Shown in pieces: positions 7,587 through 15,893 of a stretch of 64,000 nucleotides of DNA. Source of the DNA: Ferrimonas kyonanensis DSM 18153 (GTDB taxonomy: Bacteria; Pseudomonadota; Gammaproteobacteria; Enterobacterales; Shewanellaceae). Position numbers and translations under genes: made by a program. The stretch spans positions 124,001-188,000 of the forward strand of contig NZ_AUDJ01000015.1 in assembly GCF_000425405.1 (NCBI RefSeq), in the 5' to 3' direction. Position 1 is the stretch's first letter. The number at the start of each line of letters is the position of its first letter. The notes beneath the pieces are model-generated. The model searched no databases, was not told where the DNA came from, and saw only the letters and a list, made by a program, of their open reading frames with translations.

Positions 7587-8935
7587 CCCGGCCTGGCAAG
7601 GTGTACCTGGTCGGTGCCGGGCCCGGAGATCCCGGGTTGTTGACCCAGCGGGCGGTGCAACTGATGCACGAGTGCGATGTGGTGTGTTACGACCTGCTGA
7701 TCGATGAGGCAGTGCTGGCCATGGTGCCGGCATCGACCCGCATGATGGCGGTGGGCTACCGCGGCTATTGTGGCACCAGCATCGAATACGGCATGCATCC
7801 GGACGTGGTCGAACAGGCGCTGGCGGGCCACACTGTGTTGCGCCTCAAGGCCGGTGATCCGCTGATTTTTGGCCGGGCCACCGAGGAGTGCCGCTGCCTG
7901 ACTCATCATGGCATCGACTATGAGGTGGTGCCCGGGATCAGCTCCGCCCTGGGGGCGGCGGCGTACGCTGGCTTCCCTTTGACCAGCAATGGACTGGCCT
8001 CGGACGTAACCTTTGCCAGTGGTCACCGGGCGTCCTCCACGCTGAGCAGCTGGGCTGCCATGGGGCAAAGCTCTGGCACCCTGGTGTTGTACATGGGGGC
8101 GAAAAAGCTGGCCCTGCACGCCCAGCGGCTGATTCAGGAGGGCAAAGCGCCTACGACACCGGTGGCGGTGGTGGCGGCGGCCACCACCGCGTCTCAACGG
8201 GTGTTGACCACCACCTTGGAGCGGGTAGGAGAGCAGATAGGGCATTTTGACAACGGTGACCCGATGCTGGTGATCATGGGTGAAGTGGTTTCCCTCGCCG
8301 ACGAACTGGACTGGCGCACCAGGCTGCCACTCAGCGGCGTTCGCATTTTGGCCAGCAGCCGCAACCCTGAATTGTTGGCACAGTGTCGCGACCTGGGCGC
8401 CGCCGTAGTGGAAGCTGTCAAGGTGGAGACCAAGGTGGCCTTCAGCGAGGAGGATTGGCAGCAGCTGATGCGGGCGCCGGAGTTGTGGCTGGACTCCGCC
8501 GAGGCGGCCGCCAGTGTGATCGAACAGGCGAAGCAGCAATGCCTGGACTGTCGCGACTGGCCCTGGTCCCTCAGTGGCAGCGACCAAGCCTGCGCTTACC
8601 TGGGCCGCTATAACTTAACCGCAATCGCCACCGCGCAGCCGTCACAATCGGCTCTGGTGGTGGCGGCGCAGCCTCGGCCCGGGGCCCTGTGTGGTCGCCA
8701 CCTGCAGGTGGTCGCACCGCAGTTTCCATTATCGGCGGTGTCACTGTGTCTGGTGGATGAGATGGCGGTAGTGCGCTATTTGATTGCCCAGCAGTTGCTG
8801 AGCAGTGATGCGGTGGTGTTGACTCAGAATCGCGAGGTTGAGCGCTACCTGCAGGCTCAGGGGCATCACTGTCAGTGGGTCGATGATGCCACGGCGCTGG
8901 TAAGTGCACTGAAGCTCAGGCGCCAGGCCGCCTGA
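7583..8935 (+). CDS. cobA: Uroporphyrinogen-III C-methyltransferase (CobA/SUMT) with degenerate HemD-like C-terminal domain
   Basis: Residues 1-250 are a typical SUMT, converting uroporphyrinogen III to precorrin-2: VGAGPGDPGLLT at about 10-21, RLKAGDPLIFGR at about 86-97, and the VPGISSALGAAAYAGFPLTSNG substrate-site region near 120. Residues of about 253-450 start like HemD (GVRILASSRNPELL, then GAAVVEA) and keep a two-lobe layout, but the YDWLVFTSANGV-like core is reduced to weak resemblance. Synthase activity is uncertain. As last gene of the operon it would supply the shared precursor; cbiF overlaps its start and a terminator follows. Confidence 0.88.
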   Translation: MTRPGKVYLVGAGPGDPGLLTQRAVQLMHECDVVCYDLLIDEAVLAMVPASTRMMAVGYRGYCGTSIEYGMHPDVVEQALAGHTVLRLKAGDPLIFGRATEECRCLTHHGIDYEVVPGISSALGAAAYAGFPLTSNGLASDVTFASGHRASSTLSSWAAMGQSSGTLVLYMGAKKLALHAQRLIQEGKAPTTPVAVVAAATTASQRVLTTTLERVGEQIGHFDNGDPMLVIMGEVVSLADELDWRTRLPLSGVRILASSRNPELLAQCRDLGAAVVEAVKVETKVAFSEEDWQQLMRAPELWLDSAEAAASVIEQAKQQCLDCRDWPWSLSGSDQACAYLGRYNLTAIATAQPSQSALVVAAQPRPGALCGRHLQVVAPQFPLSAVSLCLVDEMAVVRYLIAQQLLSSDAVVLTQNREVERYLQAQGHHCQWVDDATALVSALKLRRQAA

Positions 8936-8950
8936 GTCAGGGTTAAGCAA

Positions 8951-8974
8951 AAGGGGCCAGCGGCCCCTTTTTTT
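8951..8974 (+). terminator. Rho-independent terminator of the cobalamin operon
   Basis: GGGGCC (8953-8958), loop AGC and GGCCCC (8962-8967) are followed by seven T. A run of A on the 5' side could let it also serve the convergent histidine-phosphatase gene. Confidence 0.92.
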
Positions 8975-9019
8975 ATGTCCTGAGTTTCAGGTGGCTGGTG
9001 CGGTTTCACTGCAACGAGG

Positions 9020-9583
9020 TTAGGCGGGTTCCACCAGTAAATCGTCCAGGCACCAGATGTCGCCGTTGTCGGGGATAGGGTGGTAGGCCGAGTGCAGCGG
9101 ATAGCTGAGCAAGCCATTTTGGACGATGCGCTGCCATTCGCCGTGGCCGATGAGCAGGACATTGCGGTCGGCATGTTGGTTCAGCAATTGGCACAGGGCG
9201 CCATGGGCTCGTTGCCAGACGCTGCTGGCGCTTTCGGCACCGGGAATGGCCAACTCATCCTGTTGGTGACGGCTGTCGTAGTGCTGCCACCACTGCGGCG
9301 ATTGGCCGCGTTCGAGCCCTTGCAATGAGCCGAAATCCCGCTCGCGCAACTGACTGCTGATCTGTATTGGCAACTTGAGTGTCTGATTGGCGATGATGGC
9401 GGTTTGCTGGGCGCGATCGAGGTCGCTGCAGAGGATAAAATCCAATGACAGTGCTTGGGCTTGCTGCCCCAGAATTCGGGCCTGTTGCTGGCCCAATTCA
9501 GTCAGTTCACTGTCCAGGTGTCCCTGCAGAATTCCAAGCTGATTCCAGCGAGTTTGGCCATGGCGGCATAGGTAGATGGGCAT
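9020..9583 (-). CDS. Histidine phosphatase, CobC/GpmB type
   Basis: The 187-residue protein belongs to the phosphoglycerate-mutase superfamily: LCRHGQTRWN at residues 5-14 (phospho-acceptor His8), LDSELTELGQQQA, an internal RERDFGSLQG, and the second catalytic His in LLIGHGEWQ. The start at 9583 is chosen because MPIYLCRHG matches the family N-terminus; the frame stays open upstream without homology. Convergence on the cobalamin operon makes alpha-ribazole-phosphatase (CobC) attractive, but GpmB-like general phosphatases have the same motifs, so no symbol is given. Confidence 0.82.
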   Translation of the reverse strand: MPIYLCRHGQTRWNQLGILQGHLDSELTELGQQQARILGQQAQALSLDFILCSDLDRAQQTAIIANQTLKLPIQISSQLRERDFGSLQGLERGQSPQWWQHYDSRHQQDELAIPGAESASSVWQRAHGALCQLLNQHADRNVLLIGHGEWQRIVQNGLLSYPLHSAYHPIPDNGDIWCLDDLLVEPA

Positions 9584-9953
9584 AGAGAAAACCACTCTGT
9601 ATTCGTCGACATAGTAAAGCGATCTTGCACCTGGAAAACAATGTGAGAAGCAACAGGGTATTGTGATTTTGCAAATACGGCTGTAACCCGCGACGGGCCT
9701 GATTGAATCGCCTTTGAATTGCAATTACTGCAATGACTAATTGCGCGTGACGACATTCACAGAGGCCGGGTTTTCGTGAGTTTGGCCCTGTTGTTGTGCT
9801 CCAGTTAACGATTTCGACTGCAAAATGAACATTCGAGTGACTGTTTCACGAATTCTGTGACAAATGCCAGTTTCATTCGAGTTCGTAATCGGTATTATCA
9901 GCTTCGAACTTAATTACAATTCTACGGTGTTAGGTTCGTTATCATTTCCCTGC

Positions 9954-9987
9954 AAAAGGCGGCGTCTCATCAGCGCTGCCTTTTTTT
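9954..9987 (+). terminator. Orphan intrinsic terminator, possible 3' end of a small RNA
   Basis: AAAAGGCGGCG (9954-9964) pairs with CGCTGCCTTTT (from 9974) through 11 bp including one G-U, followed by an unbroken T run to 9987. No plausible coding region precedes it on the plus strand within 370 bp, so it may end a non-coding transcript. Confidence 0.7.
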
Positions 9988-10435
9988 ATCTGCGCTTCAC
10001 ACCTCGCAACCCCTTTAAAAATGCAGATTTCGCGCATCTTTTCAGATTTTGCATTATTAAACTTGCTTAGATTGAAACACTGAAGCTCTAAGTTTGCTCG
10101 TGGGCTAAAATTAGAATTTCGTAATTTAGTTTCATGTGCAACGCCTTGTTGTTGATGAGAAAACGCACAGTCCGTGGGTGCTGCGGAAATGTTGATTTTG
10201 ATAATGAATTGTAATTCTGTCGTCGAGTGAGTCCCGTTCGACACCGATACCCCACAAATTCTCAGTTGCGGAAAAAGCGGGACCTATGGCTGGCGTGTTG
10301 AAGTCGGTGTTGGCGACGAATCTTCAGCCGGGGTGAACATTTGTTTGTCAACTTTGTGATTTTAATCTTATTAAACAGCAACTAAGCGATTGTACATTAG
10401 GTTTTTTTAATATTTTCAATGCGTTAGTTTCTATC

Positions 10436-10449
10436 GCTCGAATTCGAGC
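10436..10449. repeat. Perfect 14-bp palindrome
   Basis: GCTCGAATTCGAGC is its own reverse complement. It lies about 300 bp before the CIA30-family gene. It could be a dimeric-regulator site; no family is recognised. Confidence 0.35.
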
Positions 10450-10748
10450 TGAGGGTGGCAGGGTTGGCGCTGCAGCAAGGGCAAATGAGAACCGTAAACA
10501 TTCGTTAACGTATTGGTCTGTTGGTTTCGCAGCATCATCGTTGCCCAGGCCGTGAACGGTTTATGGCCTTAATGGCTGTTTCGTACGAATTTTCAGGCTT
10601 ACTGCAATAAACCAACGTTTTATTCGAGAAATGTTAGTGCTGGTCAGGCCAGGTTTTCGGCCATCGAACTGCCAATTTTCGACGTTTTTTGATGGCGTCT
10701 GCGTAGTCATTAGTAGGTGCTTTTAGGGGGCAGAAGGGCGGAGGAGCG

Positions 10749-11309
10749 ATGAAGCAGACACCCAGTGAAGACCGGCAGGGCATTTCGATGCCTTTATGGA
10801 GTGATGACGTGAGTCCGTGGCAAGCACTTAATGACGGGGTGATGGGGGGCCAGTCCAAAAGCGGCATCAGTCGGGCAGGCAATCAACTCTGTTTTCGGGG
10901 CAGCATCTCCCTGGCTGGCGGAGGTGGCTTTGCTTCGGTGAGACGTCCCTTCAGGTTGCCAGCAGAGTCGGCTCAACTGCACTTGCGGGTGTTGGGGGAC
11001 GGTCGCCGATACCAGTTGCGGCTGAAGATGGACAGCGAGTTCGATGGCGTGATCTACGTGGCTGAGTGGATTCCCCCTGCCGGGCGCTGGAGTGAGGCCC
11101 GGTTTACTCAAGCGGCATTCGAGCCCAAGTTTCGGGGACGAGCCCTGAACGGTCAGCTGCCGCTGCAATTTAAACGGGTACGGCAACTTGGATTGCTGAC
11201 CGGTGAGCGTCAGCCCGGGCCCTTTTGTCTGTGGCTGGATTCGGAATTGTCGGTGCACTCGAGCGCCTTCTCCGGTAGTGATGTTCTTGATCGCGATCCC
11301 GAGGATTAA
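10749..11309 (+). CDS. CIA30-family (NDUFAF1-like) protein
   Basis: The central signature NDGVMGGQS at about residues 28-36, followed by FRGSISLAGGGGFASVRRPF, identifies the CIA30 beta-sandwich family, named for mitochondrial complex I intermediate-associated protein 30. Bacterial members of about 160-190 residues are common and their role is not established. No signal peptide is visible. The start at 10749 gives 186 residues and follows GGAGGAGCG; an in-frame ATG also lies at about residue 14. It stands alone after the long non-coding region. Confidence 0.8.
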   Translation: MKQTPSEDRQGISMPLWSDDVSPWQALNDGVMGGQSKSGISRAGNQLCFRGSISLAGGGGFASVRRPFRLPAESAQLHLRVLGDGRRYQLRLKMDSEFDGVIYVAEWIPPAGRWSEARFTQAAFEPKFRGRALNGQLPLQFKRVRQLGLLTGERQPGPFCLWLDSELSVHSSAFSGSDVLDRDPED

Positions 11310-11408
11310 GCCAATAGAAGTCACATCAAGGTGTTGAATTAAGATTCTGGTTTAAATCAATAAAAACAGGTAGCTTGGTAGCTATTGAAGATGATTTAGG
11401 AGTGCGTG

Positions 11409-11594
11409 ATGGCACTTTTAAAACAAAGCGGCGCAGAGGCTGTGGTTCGAGGTTTGGCCGTCATGACAACCCTGACGCGGCCTGATATCGGCATTGTTAC
11501 CCTTGGTGAGTTTGAAGATGCCTGGTTAGATTCCAATGAGGTGCTTGAGCCGCAGAGGCAGCGATGGCTGAACCAGGCTGGGGGAGACCGCTGA
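11409..11594 (+). CDS. Small hypothetical protein (61 aa)
   Basis: The ATG at 11409 is preceded by TTAGGAG with suitable spacing. The product is mildly acidic, without Cys or membrane segments; no family is recognised. Its TGA overlaps the ATG of the next gene (TGATG), which suggests translational coupling and argues that the frame is real. Confidence 0.55.
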   Translation: MALLKQSGAEAVVRGLAVMTTLTRPDIGIVTLGEFEDAWLDSNEVLEPQRQRWLNQAGGDR

Positions 11595-12007
11595 TGGCGG
11601 CGCGATTGTGGGGGGCGTATGCTTTGCTATTGTTAGCGTATGCGCTGGCCCATACCCTGCACCGGTTTGACGCCGGCAGTGGTGGTTTTGGCGCCAAGCT
11701 GGGCCCCTTGGCATTTGCCTTGTTGATCCTGGTGGCTCAGATGGCAACTTATTACCGTCGTCCGCTGGGGTGGCGCTGGTTGTGGCAGGCGGTGCTGGTA
11801 TTGTTTGTGCTGTATGAGCTGTTCCTGTGCTTACTGGCGGCGTTTCTGTTTCTCTATTCTGGCCCTCAGGCCTATCTGGCCAGCGCCACGACCTTGGCAT
11901 CGGCGTTTGTGCTGTTGCCCGGTGGTTGGGTAATTACCCGTTATGCCCTGCTGAATAGGCAGGTGTGGCAGCCCTCCGACGGCGAGTCTCTGTTGTTCGG
12001 TCGCTAA
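11594..12007 (+). CDS. Small integral membrane protein, about four helices
   Basis: The start at 11594 is chosen over the longer frame because GGGGGAGA precedes it and it overlaps the upstream stop. The 137-residue product has hydrophobic segments near 8-22, 35-52, 62-85 and 95-118, with Arg-rich loops. No family is recognised. The neighbouring small soluble protein may be its partner. Confidence 0.6.
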   Translation: MAARLWGAYALLLLAYALAHTLHRFDAGSGGFGAKLGPLAFALLILVAQMATYYRRPLGWRWLWQAVLVLFVLYELFLCLLAAFLFLYSGPQAYLASATTLASAFVLLPGGWVITRYALLNRQVWQPSDGESLLFGR

Positions 12008-12189
12008 CCGGGTACGACTGCCCTGCATCTCTACAAACGAAAGCCCCGTTGGCAGTGTGCTGAGTGGCTTATCCAACTGCCTGGATGATGGACTGAGAAG
12101 CCTCGGTTTTATCTCTGGCTCAGAGCAAGCGGGTATTCCGAATCTCGGGTAGATCACCCTGATGCACCCGCAGCATCGGTGATGGCAGA

Positions 12190-12214
12190 GTGGGAGGCCG
12201 AAAGGTCGGCCTCC
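12190..12214. terminator. GC-rich hairpin after the alpha/beta hydrolase gene
   Basis: GGGAGGCCGA pairs with TCGGCCTCCC across a short loop. No T run follows on either strand, so terminator function is uncertain. Confidence 0.4.
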
Positions 12215-12226
12215 CAGTTGGGGGTA

Positions 12227-13141
12227 TTAATGGCTCTGCAGCCAGTGGTGTACCTTTTGGTTAGCCAGATCGGGCTCGGAGTGCATAAACCAATGGCCAC
12301 CCGGAACCGATTCTACCTGGCCCTTATTCAGGCTTTTGACTTTCTCTACCCAGCTGTCGGCATGGAACCACACCTTCTTATCTTCGCCGTAGATGAACAG
12401 GAACGGCGTACCGTACTCTTCCACTTCCAGTGATTTTGGCAGGTTCTTTGACAGCACTGATTTCCACAGATGCCAGTAGGGGTAGGTCATGCGCGGGTCG
12501 GCGCGCAGGTCATCGACGGTTTTATTGGGGTCGACGTCCTCGATATGCAAAATGTCGGCGGCGGTGTAGCGGGTCAGTTTTTCCCCCAAAGACTCGGGCA
12601 AGGTCCAGGCAACGGCTAGTGCAAAGGTGTATTTGACGTTGATTTTGGGCCGCTCTTCCTTACCGAAGCTGCCGATGTCGAACAGCACCACGCGATCGAC
12701 CAGGTCATTTTTTTCCAGGTACTTAAACGCAAACACCGCGCCCCAGTCGTGGGCTAGGACCGTGACTTTGTCTTTTCCCAGTCCCTGAATGAAGTGATCG
12801 ATGATAGTGCGGATCTGTTGCATGTCATAGTGAGGCCGACTGCCGTCGTCGTGGAGTTCGAACCCCGGCAGGGTGAAACGGACGATGGTGTAATAGTCTT
12901 TCAGGTACTCCACCTGTTTGTCCCACATCTCCAGGCTGTCCGGGTAGCCATGGATCAGTACCAGAGTTTCGTCGCCCTGGCCTTCGACCTGGTATTCCAG
13001 GTTGCTGACGATGTCAGGCAGCTTTTGATTAAACTCCTCGTCGGGCATCGGACCGTTCATGCTGAATGAGTAAACCAGATAGAGAACGGGAGAAAGCAGT
13101 GTCAGTATGACTAATAGAGTGATGACTACGGGCTTTTTCAT
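12227..13141 (-). CDS. Membrane-anchored alpha/beta hydrolase, epoxide hydrolase/dehalogenase type
   Basis: The 304-residue protein starts with KK and a hydrophobic segment (about 5-24) that could be a signal anchor. The fold motifs are LIHGYPDS (about 61-68, oxyanion loop), AHDWGAVFAF (about 132-141, with Asp as nucleophile), and GGHWFM near 284 for the catalytic His. An Asp nucleophile in HDWG separates epoxide hydrolases and haloalkane dehalogenases from Ser esterases. The substrate cannot be read from the sequence. It is isolated, so context gives no hint. Confidence 0.82.
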   Translation of the reverse strand: MKKPVVITLLVILTLLSPVLYLVYSFSMNGPMPDEEFNQKLPDIVSNLEYQVEGQGDETLVLIHGYPDSLEMWDKQVEYLKDYYTIVRFTLPGFELHDDGSRPHYDMQQIRTIIDHFIQGLGKDKVTVLAHDWGAVFAFKYLEKNDLVDRVVLFDIGSFGKEERPKINVKYTFALAVAWTLPESLGEKLTRYTAADILHIEDVDPNKTVDDLRADPRMTYPYWHLWKSVLSKNLPKSLEVEEYGTPFLFIYGEDKKVWFHADSWVEKVKSLNKGQVESVPGGHWFMHSEPDLANQKVHHWLQSH

Positions 13142-13640
13142 CGGATATCCTTTGCTGTCATTGGTCTTGTTCCTTGATGTGCAATCGCTGTTCTGGTTAA
13201 AAACGGCAATGAACTTGCCGAGATCGCCAGTTTCGGCTGATCATTCGGCAGCCAATCGATTCTCGGCAACCTGGTTAGAGTATTTGCTCTACCTAAGTAT
13301 GACCAATACTGTTGTGCATAATCAAGACTTTTTGCCAGCCGGTGACAAACTTGTCACCATCTTGTTCCTCCTTGGGCAGACACCCATCTTAATCCCTTGA
13401 GCAGAAGCCCTTTAGCAGACATCCATAATTGGAAGTTACTCGGTGCCTTATTCTCTTTGCCGCCGGCGAATTAGCTTTTTCCGCCGTAACTAAGCGTGGC
13501 AGGGCAACTTTTCAAGGAAAGATGGAGCGATAGTGTTGATTGAACTGGGTATGACGCGCATCGCGGAAACCACCGTTTGCGATTCGCGTTGGGTGTCGAC
13601 GCCTTAAGACCAAAGGATAGAGAGGGGAGCTGAAGCTTGG
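13142..13640. other. Intergenic region without recognised gene
   Basis: About 500 bp between the hydrolase start and the transposase end. Short frames here have low-complexity Ser/Ala/Arg composition and no ribosome sites. Nothing else is recognised. Confidence 0.5.
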
Positions 13641-14621
13641 CTAGGCGCCGAGCAACCGTTTGGCGTTGCCAGACCCTCGAATTCGATGCATGCCGTTGGT
13701 TTGGTGGCAGTGTTGCAGGCTGTGCAGTCGACCAGCCAGATGACAAAACTGGTACTCAAAGCCCTGGGTAAGCTCCATCCAGTTGTCCAAATCGATGCCG
13801 AGGCGTTGCAGTAATGTGTCGCTGGAAGCAGGAATGGCAGCGGCTTTGTCTGCTCGGATAACCCGGCCGGTAAACTCCACCAGTTCGAGGTAATCGTTAA
13901 GGTGACAGGGCAGGGTGTGAAGCCCCAACTGTTTGGCATCAAAAGGTTTTAGTCGCTCAGGTTGTGTGCCTTGTAGAGCGGCGCGAATGCGCATCTGAAT
14001 GCTGGTGAAATCGGATTGTTCAGGGGTTTTGGCCATGCCTGAGCGAATGGGGTTAAGGTCGACGTAGGCCATGCAGGCCAGTAGAGCCTGTTCATCGAGC
14101 AAGGCTTGAGACTTAAATCGCCCCTCCCAGAACCGGCCAGTGCACTGGTCCTCTTTGTTGGCTTCCCGAGCAATGAATTCGTTGAGGGAGCGCATGTACC
14201 AGCTCAAATCGGCCAGTCGATTGCGATAGAGCTCCGCTTTACTTTCAATCAGATGAAGTTCGACGCGAGTGAGGTCGTCGCGCTGTTGGTCGTCGCAATA
14301 GCGGCGGGTGAGTTCGGTTCCTCCGAACAGGCAGTGCCAACGCGTGAGCACCTCCAGTGTGTTCCAGGCATTGGCCTTGTCTGCATCGACATGGAGCACC
14401 ACATGGGTGTGGTTGGTCATCACGGCGAAGGCACAGATATCGATGGCAAACGCCTGACTTAATTCGAGTAACCGTTTTTCGACCCAGTGGCGTCGGTGCT
14501 CATAGCTGATACCGGTGTAGACATCGGTGCCGCAAAGGAAGCTGCGGCGAACGCAACGACTGACGCAGTGGTAGTAAGGGGTATCTTGCAGCGATACCAG
14601 CTGCTTTCTGGCGGTAGGCAT
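13641..14621 (-). CDS. REP-associated tyrosine transposase-like protein (RAYT, Y1 HUH family)
   Basis: The 326-residue protein has the Y1-transposase layout: PYYHCVSRCVRRSFLCG at about 15-31, the metal-binding HUH motif as NHTHVVLHV near 70, and GRFWEGRFKSQALLDEQALLACMAYVDLNPIRSGMA near 165-200, a pattern typical of domesticated single-copy RAYT proteins. Catalytic Tyr candidates lie in the YMRSLNEFIA region. Two 126-bp tandem repeats start 18 bp upstream, as is common for RAYT-linked repeats. It is likely a domesticated transposase acting on these or dispersed repeats. Confidence 0.85.
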   Translation of the reverse strand: MPTARKQLVSLQDTPYYHCVSRCVRRSFLCGTDVYTGISYEHRRHWVEKRLLELSQAFAIDICAFAVMTNHTHVVLHVDADKANAWNTLEVLTRWHCLFGGTELTRRYCDDQQRDDLTRVELHLIESKAELYRNRLADLSWYMRSLNEFIAREANKEDQCTGRFWEGRFKSQALLDEQALLACMAYVDLNPIRSGMAKTPEQSDFTSIQMRIRAALQGTQPERLKPFDAKQLGLHTLPCHLNDYLELVEFTGRVIRADKAAAIPASSDTLLQRLGIDLDNWMELTQGFEYQFCHLAGRLHSLQHCHQTNGMHRIRGSGNAKRLLGA

Positions 14622-14639
14622 AGTCTCATCCTTGAAACT

Positions 14640-14891
14640 GGTAAGAGTTGAGTGTAGTTGATGGGGAGAGCGTTTTTTAAAGGATGCCTGGATTAGCTGG
14701 TAAGAGAAATCGAATGGCTATCTACGTAAGGGATTGATGAAATGAGCTGGGTGTCTAGATAAGAGGGTAAGAGTTGAGTGTAGTCGATGAGGAGAGCGTT
14801 TTTTAAAGGATGCCTGGATTAGCTGGTAAGAGAAATCGAATGGCTGTCTACGTAAGGGATTGATGAAATGAGCTGGGTGTCTAGATAAGAG
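14640..14891. repeat. Two tandem 126-bp repeats beside the RAYT gene
   Basis: Unit 1 (14640-14765) and unit 2 (14766-14891) have identical length with about three substitutions. Each contains GTTTTTTAAAGGATGCCTGG and ends with GGGTGTCTAGATAAGAG. A shorter variant, TGGGTGTCTGGATAAGGG, appears at about 14934-14951 after TTTACTAAAA. This is probably the promoter/recognition region of the transposase or a REP-like unit. No long perfect hairpin is obvious. Confidence 0.9.
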
Positions 14892-15026
14892 ATGAGGACC
14901 TGGGATTGTGCAGTGACCGTGTTTACTAAAATGGGTGTCTGGATAAGGGGAGGGGATTGTTTTTGGGGTTCTGATAGAATGTTGCGACTGTCATCAATGA
15001 GTTAACACCAGAATGAGGAGGCGGTC

Positions 15027-15869
15027 ATGCTGGATGCGGTCTGTACCCATGGCGGCGAGGTGCGTACTTACAACATCTTTGATTTTCAGAAGCTGGATCC
15101 GGCTGTCATTGAGTTGAAGCGGCAACATCTTCAGTGTCCGAATCCCGACTGTAACGGCAAGGCCTATTATCGCCGCGCCAGCGTTGATGGCAAGGCGGCT
15201 TGTTTTGGTTCCCGCTATCACATCACGGAGTGCGATGAGGGCCGTTCGTCGGAGCAGGGCAGCCGGGAAGAGCAGCAGGCCCAGGAAGTAAGTCAGATTC
15301 TGGCTAAAGCCGGTGAGGTTGTATTTGATTTCAGCCCGGTGGTCGTCAAAGCCAAGCCCAGCGCAAAGACCGCCGACTCGGCAACTCAGGCAAAAACCGG
15401 TCGACGTTCATCCTCGACTACCGCGAACCGCACAGCCAAAACGGCCACTCTCGGCATGGAAAAGGCGCTGGCCAGTTTGATGCGTGGCAGTGGCTTGGAC
15501 AGCTCGAATACGGTGATTCAGCTGGACGGCCGTTTCAATTTCAAAGCCAAGAACCTGTTCGTGAATTTTGCCGACGCCGAGCCGCAAGCGTCTGCTGCCG
15601 ATGCAAAACCGAAGATGTTTTGGGGAACCATCTCTCACAGTGATGCGGATCTCAATTGGTTGAATCCGTCAGACTGCGACGATGTCGGCATCCCCATCAT
15701 TCGTTATCAGAAGGCGATCCTCAGCCGTTTCGGCATCACCGACCGGCGTGATGTGGAAGGCGCGGGGTTGATTTTGTATGGCAAGTGCTTTTGGAATCGA
15801 AGCAAAACCAGAAAGATCATCGAGTTATGGGATTCAGAGCGTATCTTTATCTCCCTGCTGGCGGACTGA
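15027..15869 (+). CDS. Orphan protein with N-terminal zinc-finger-like motif
   Basis: The 280-residue product is not recognised. Residues 37-69 hold CPNPDC...C...H...C with aromatic and basic spacing, resembling zinc-binding heads such as that of CoiA-type proteins. Residues of about 115-150 are a low-complexity Ala/Ser/Thr/Lys linker. The C-terminal 120 residues look like a compact beta-rich domain (KMFWGTISHS, GAGLILYGKCFW, KTRKIIELWDSERIFISL). The ribosome site GAGGAGGCG precedes the ATG. It lies between the RAYT repeats and a TetR gene, a typical accessory location. Confidence 0.65.
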   Translation: MLDAVCTHGGEVRTYNIFDFQKLDPAVIELKRQHLQCPNPDCNGKAYYRRASVDGKAACFGSRYHITECDEGRSSEQGSREEQQAQEVSQILAKAGEVVFDFSPVVVKAKPSAKTADSATQAKTGRRSSSTTANRTAKTATLGMEKALASLMRGSGLDSSNTVIQLDGRFNFKAKNLFVNFADAEPQASAADAKPKMFWGTISHSDADLNWLNPSDCDDVGIPIIRYQKAILSRFGITDRRDVEGAGLILYGKCFWNRSKTRKIIELWDSERIFISLLAD

Positions 15870-15893
15870 CGGTTGCAGAACATGGGCGCAGCT

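Larger units (their letters stand above)
9584..10748. other. AT-rich non-coding region, about 1.1 kb
   Basis: Composition is clearly more AT-rich than the flanks. The only frames are short (68 and 100 codons), with no ribosome site and no protein-like composition. It contains a strong intrinsic terminator at 9954-9987 with no gene in front of it and a perfect 14-bp palindrome at 10436-10449. It may hold a small RNA, promoters of the flanking genes, or a decayed insertion. Confidence 0.6.

Noticed and set aside
7541-8587. 348-codon minus-strand frame opposite cobA
   Set aside because: Antisense to a motif-confirmed methyltransferase; His/Arg/Gln-rich shadow.
9864-10244. Two small frames (68 and 100 codons) in the AT-rich gap
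   Set aside because: No ribosome sites, opposite strands overlapping each other, and one spans the orphan terminator.
12186-12218. GC-rich hairpin as a definite terminator
   Set aside because: No T run on either strand; kept only as a low-confidence stem-loop.
13471-13942. Minus-strand frames (91 and 112 codons) near the end of the RAYT gene
   Set aside because: Low-complexity sequence, and the second frame is out of phase within the RAYT gene.
14640-14891. Tandem repeat considered as a CRISPR array
   Set aside because: Only two units, 126 bp each, directly abutting with no spacers.
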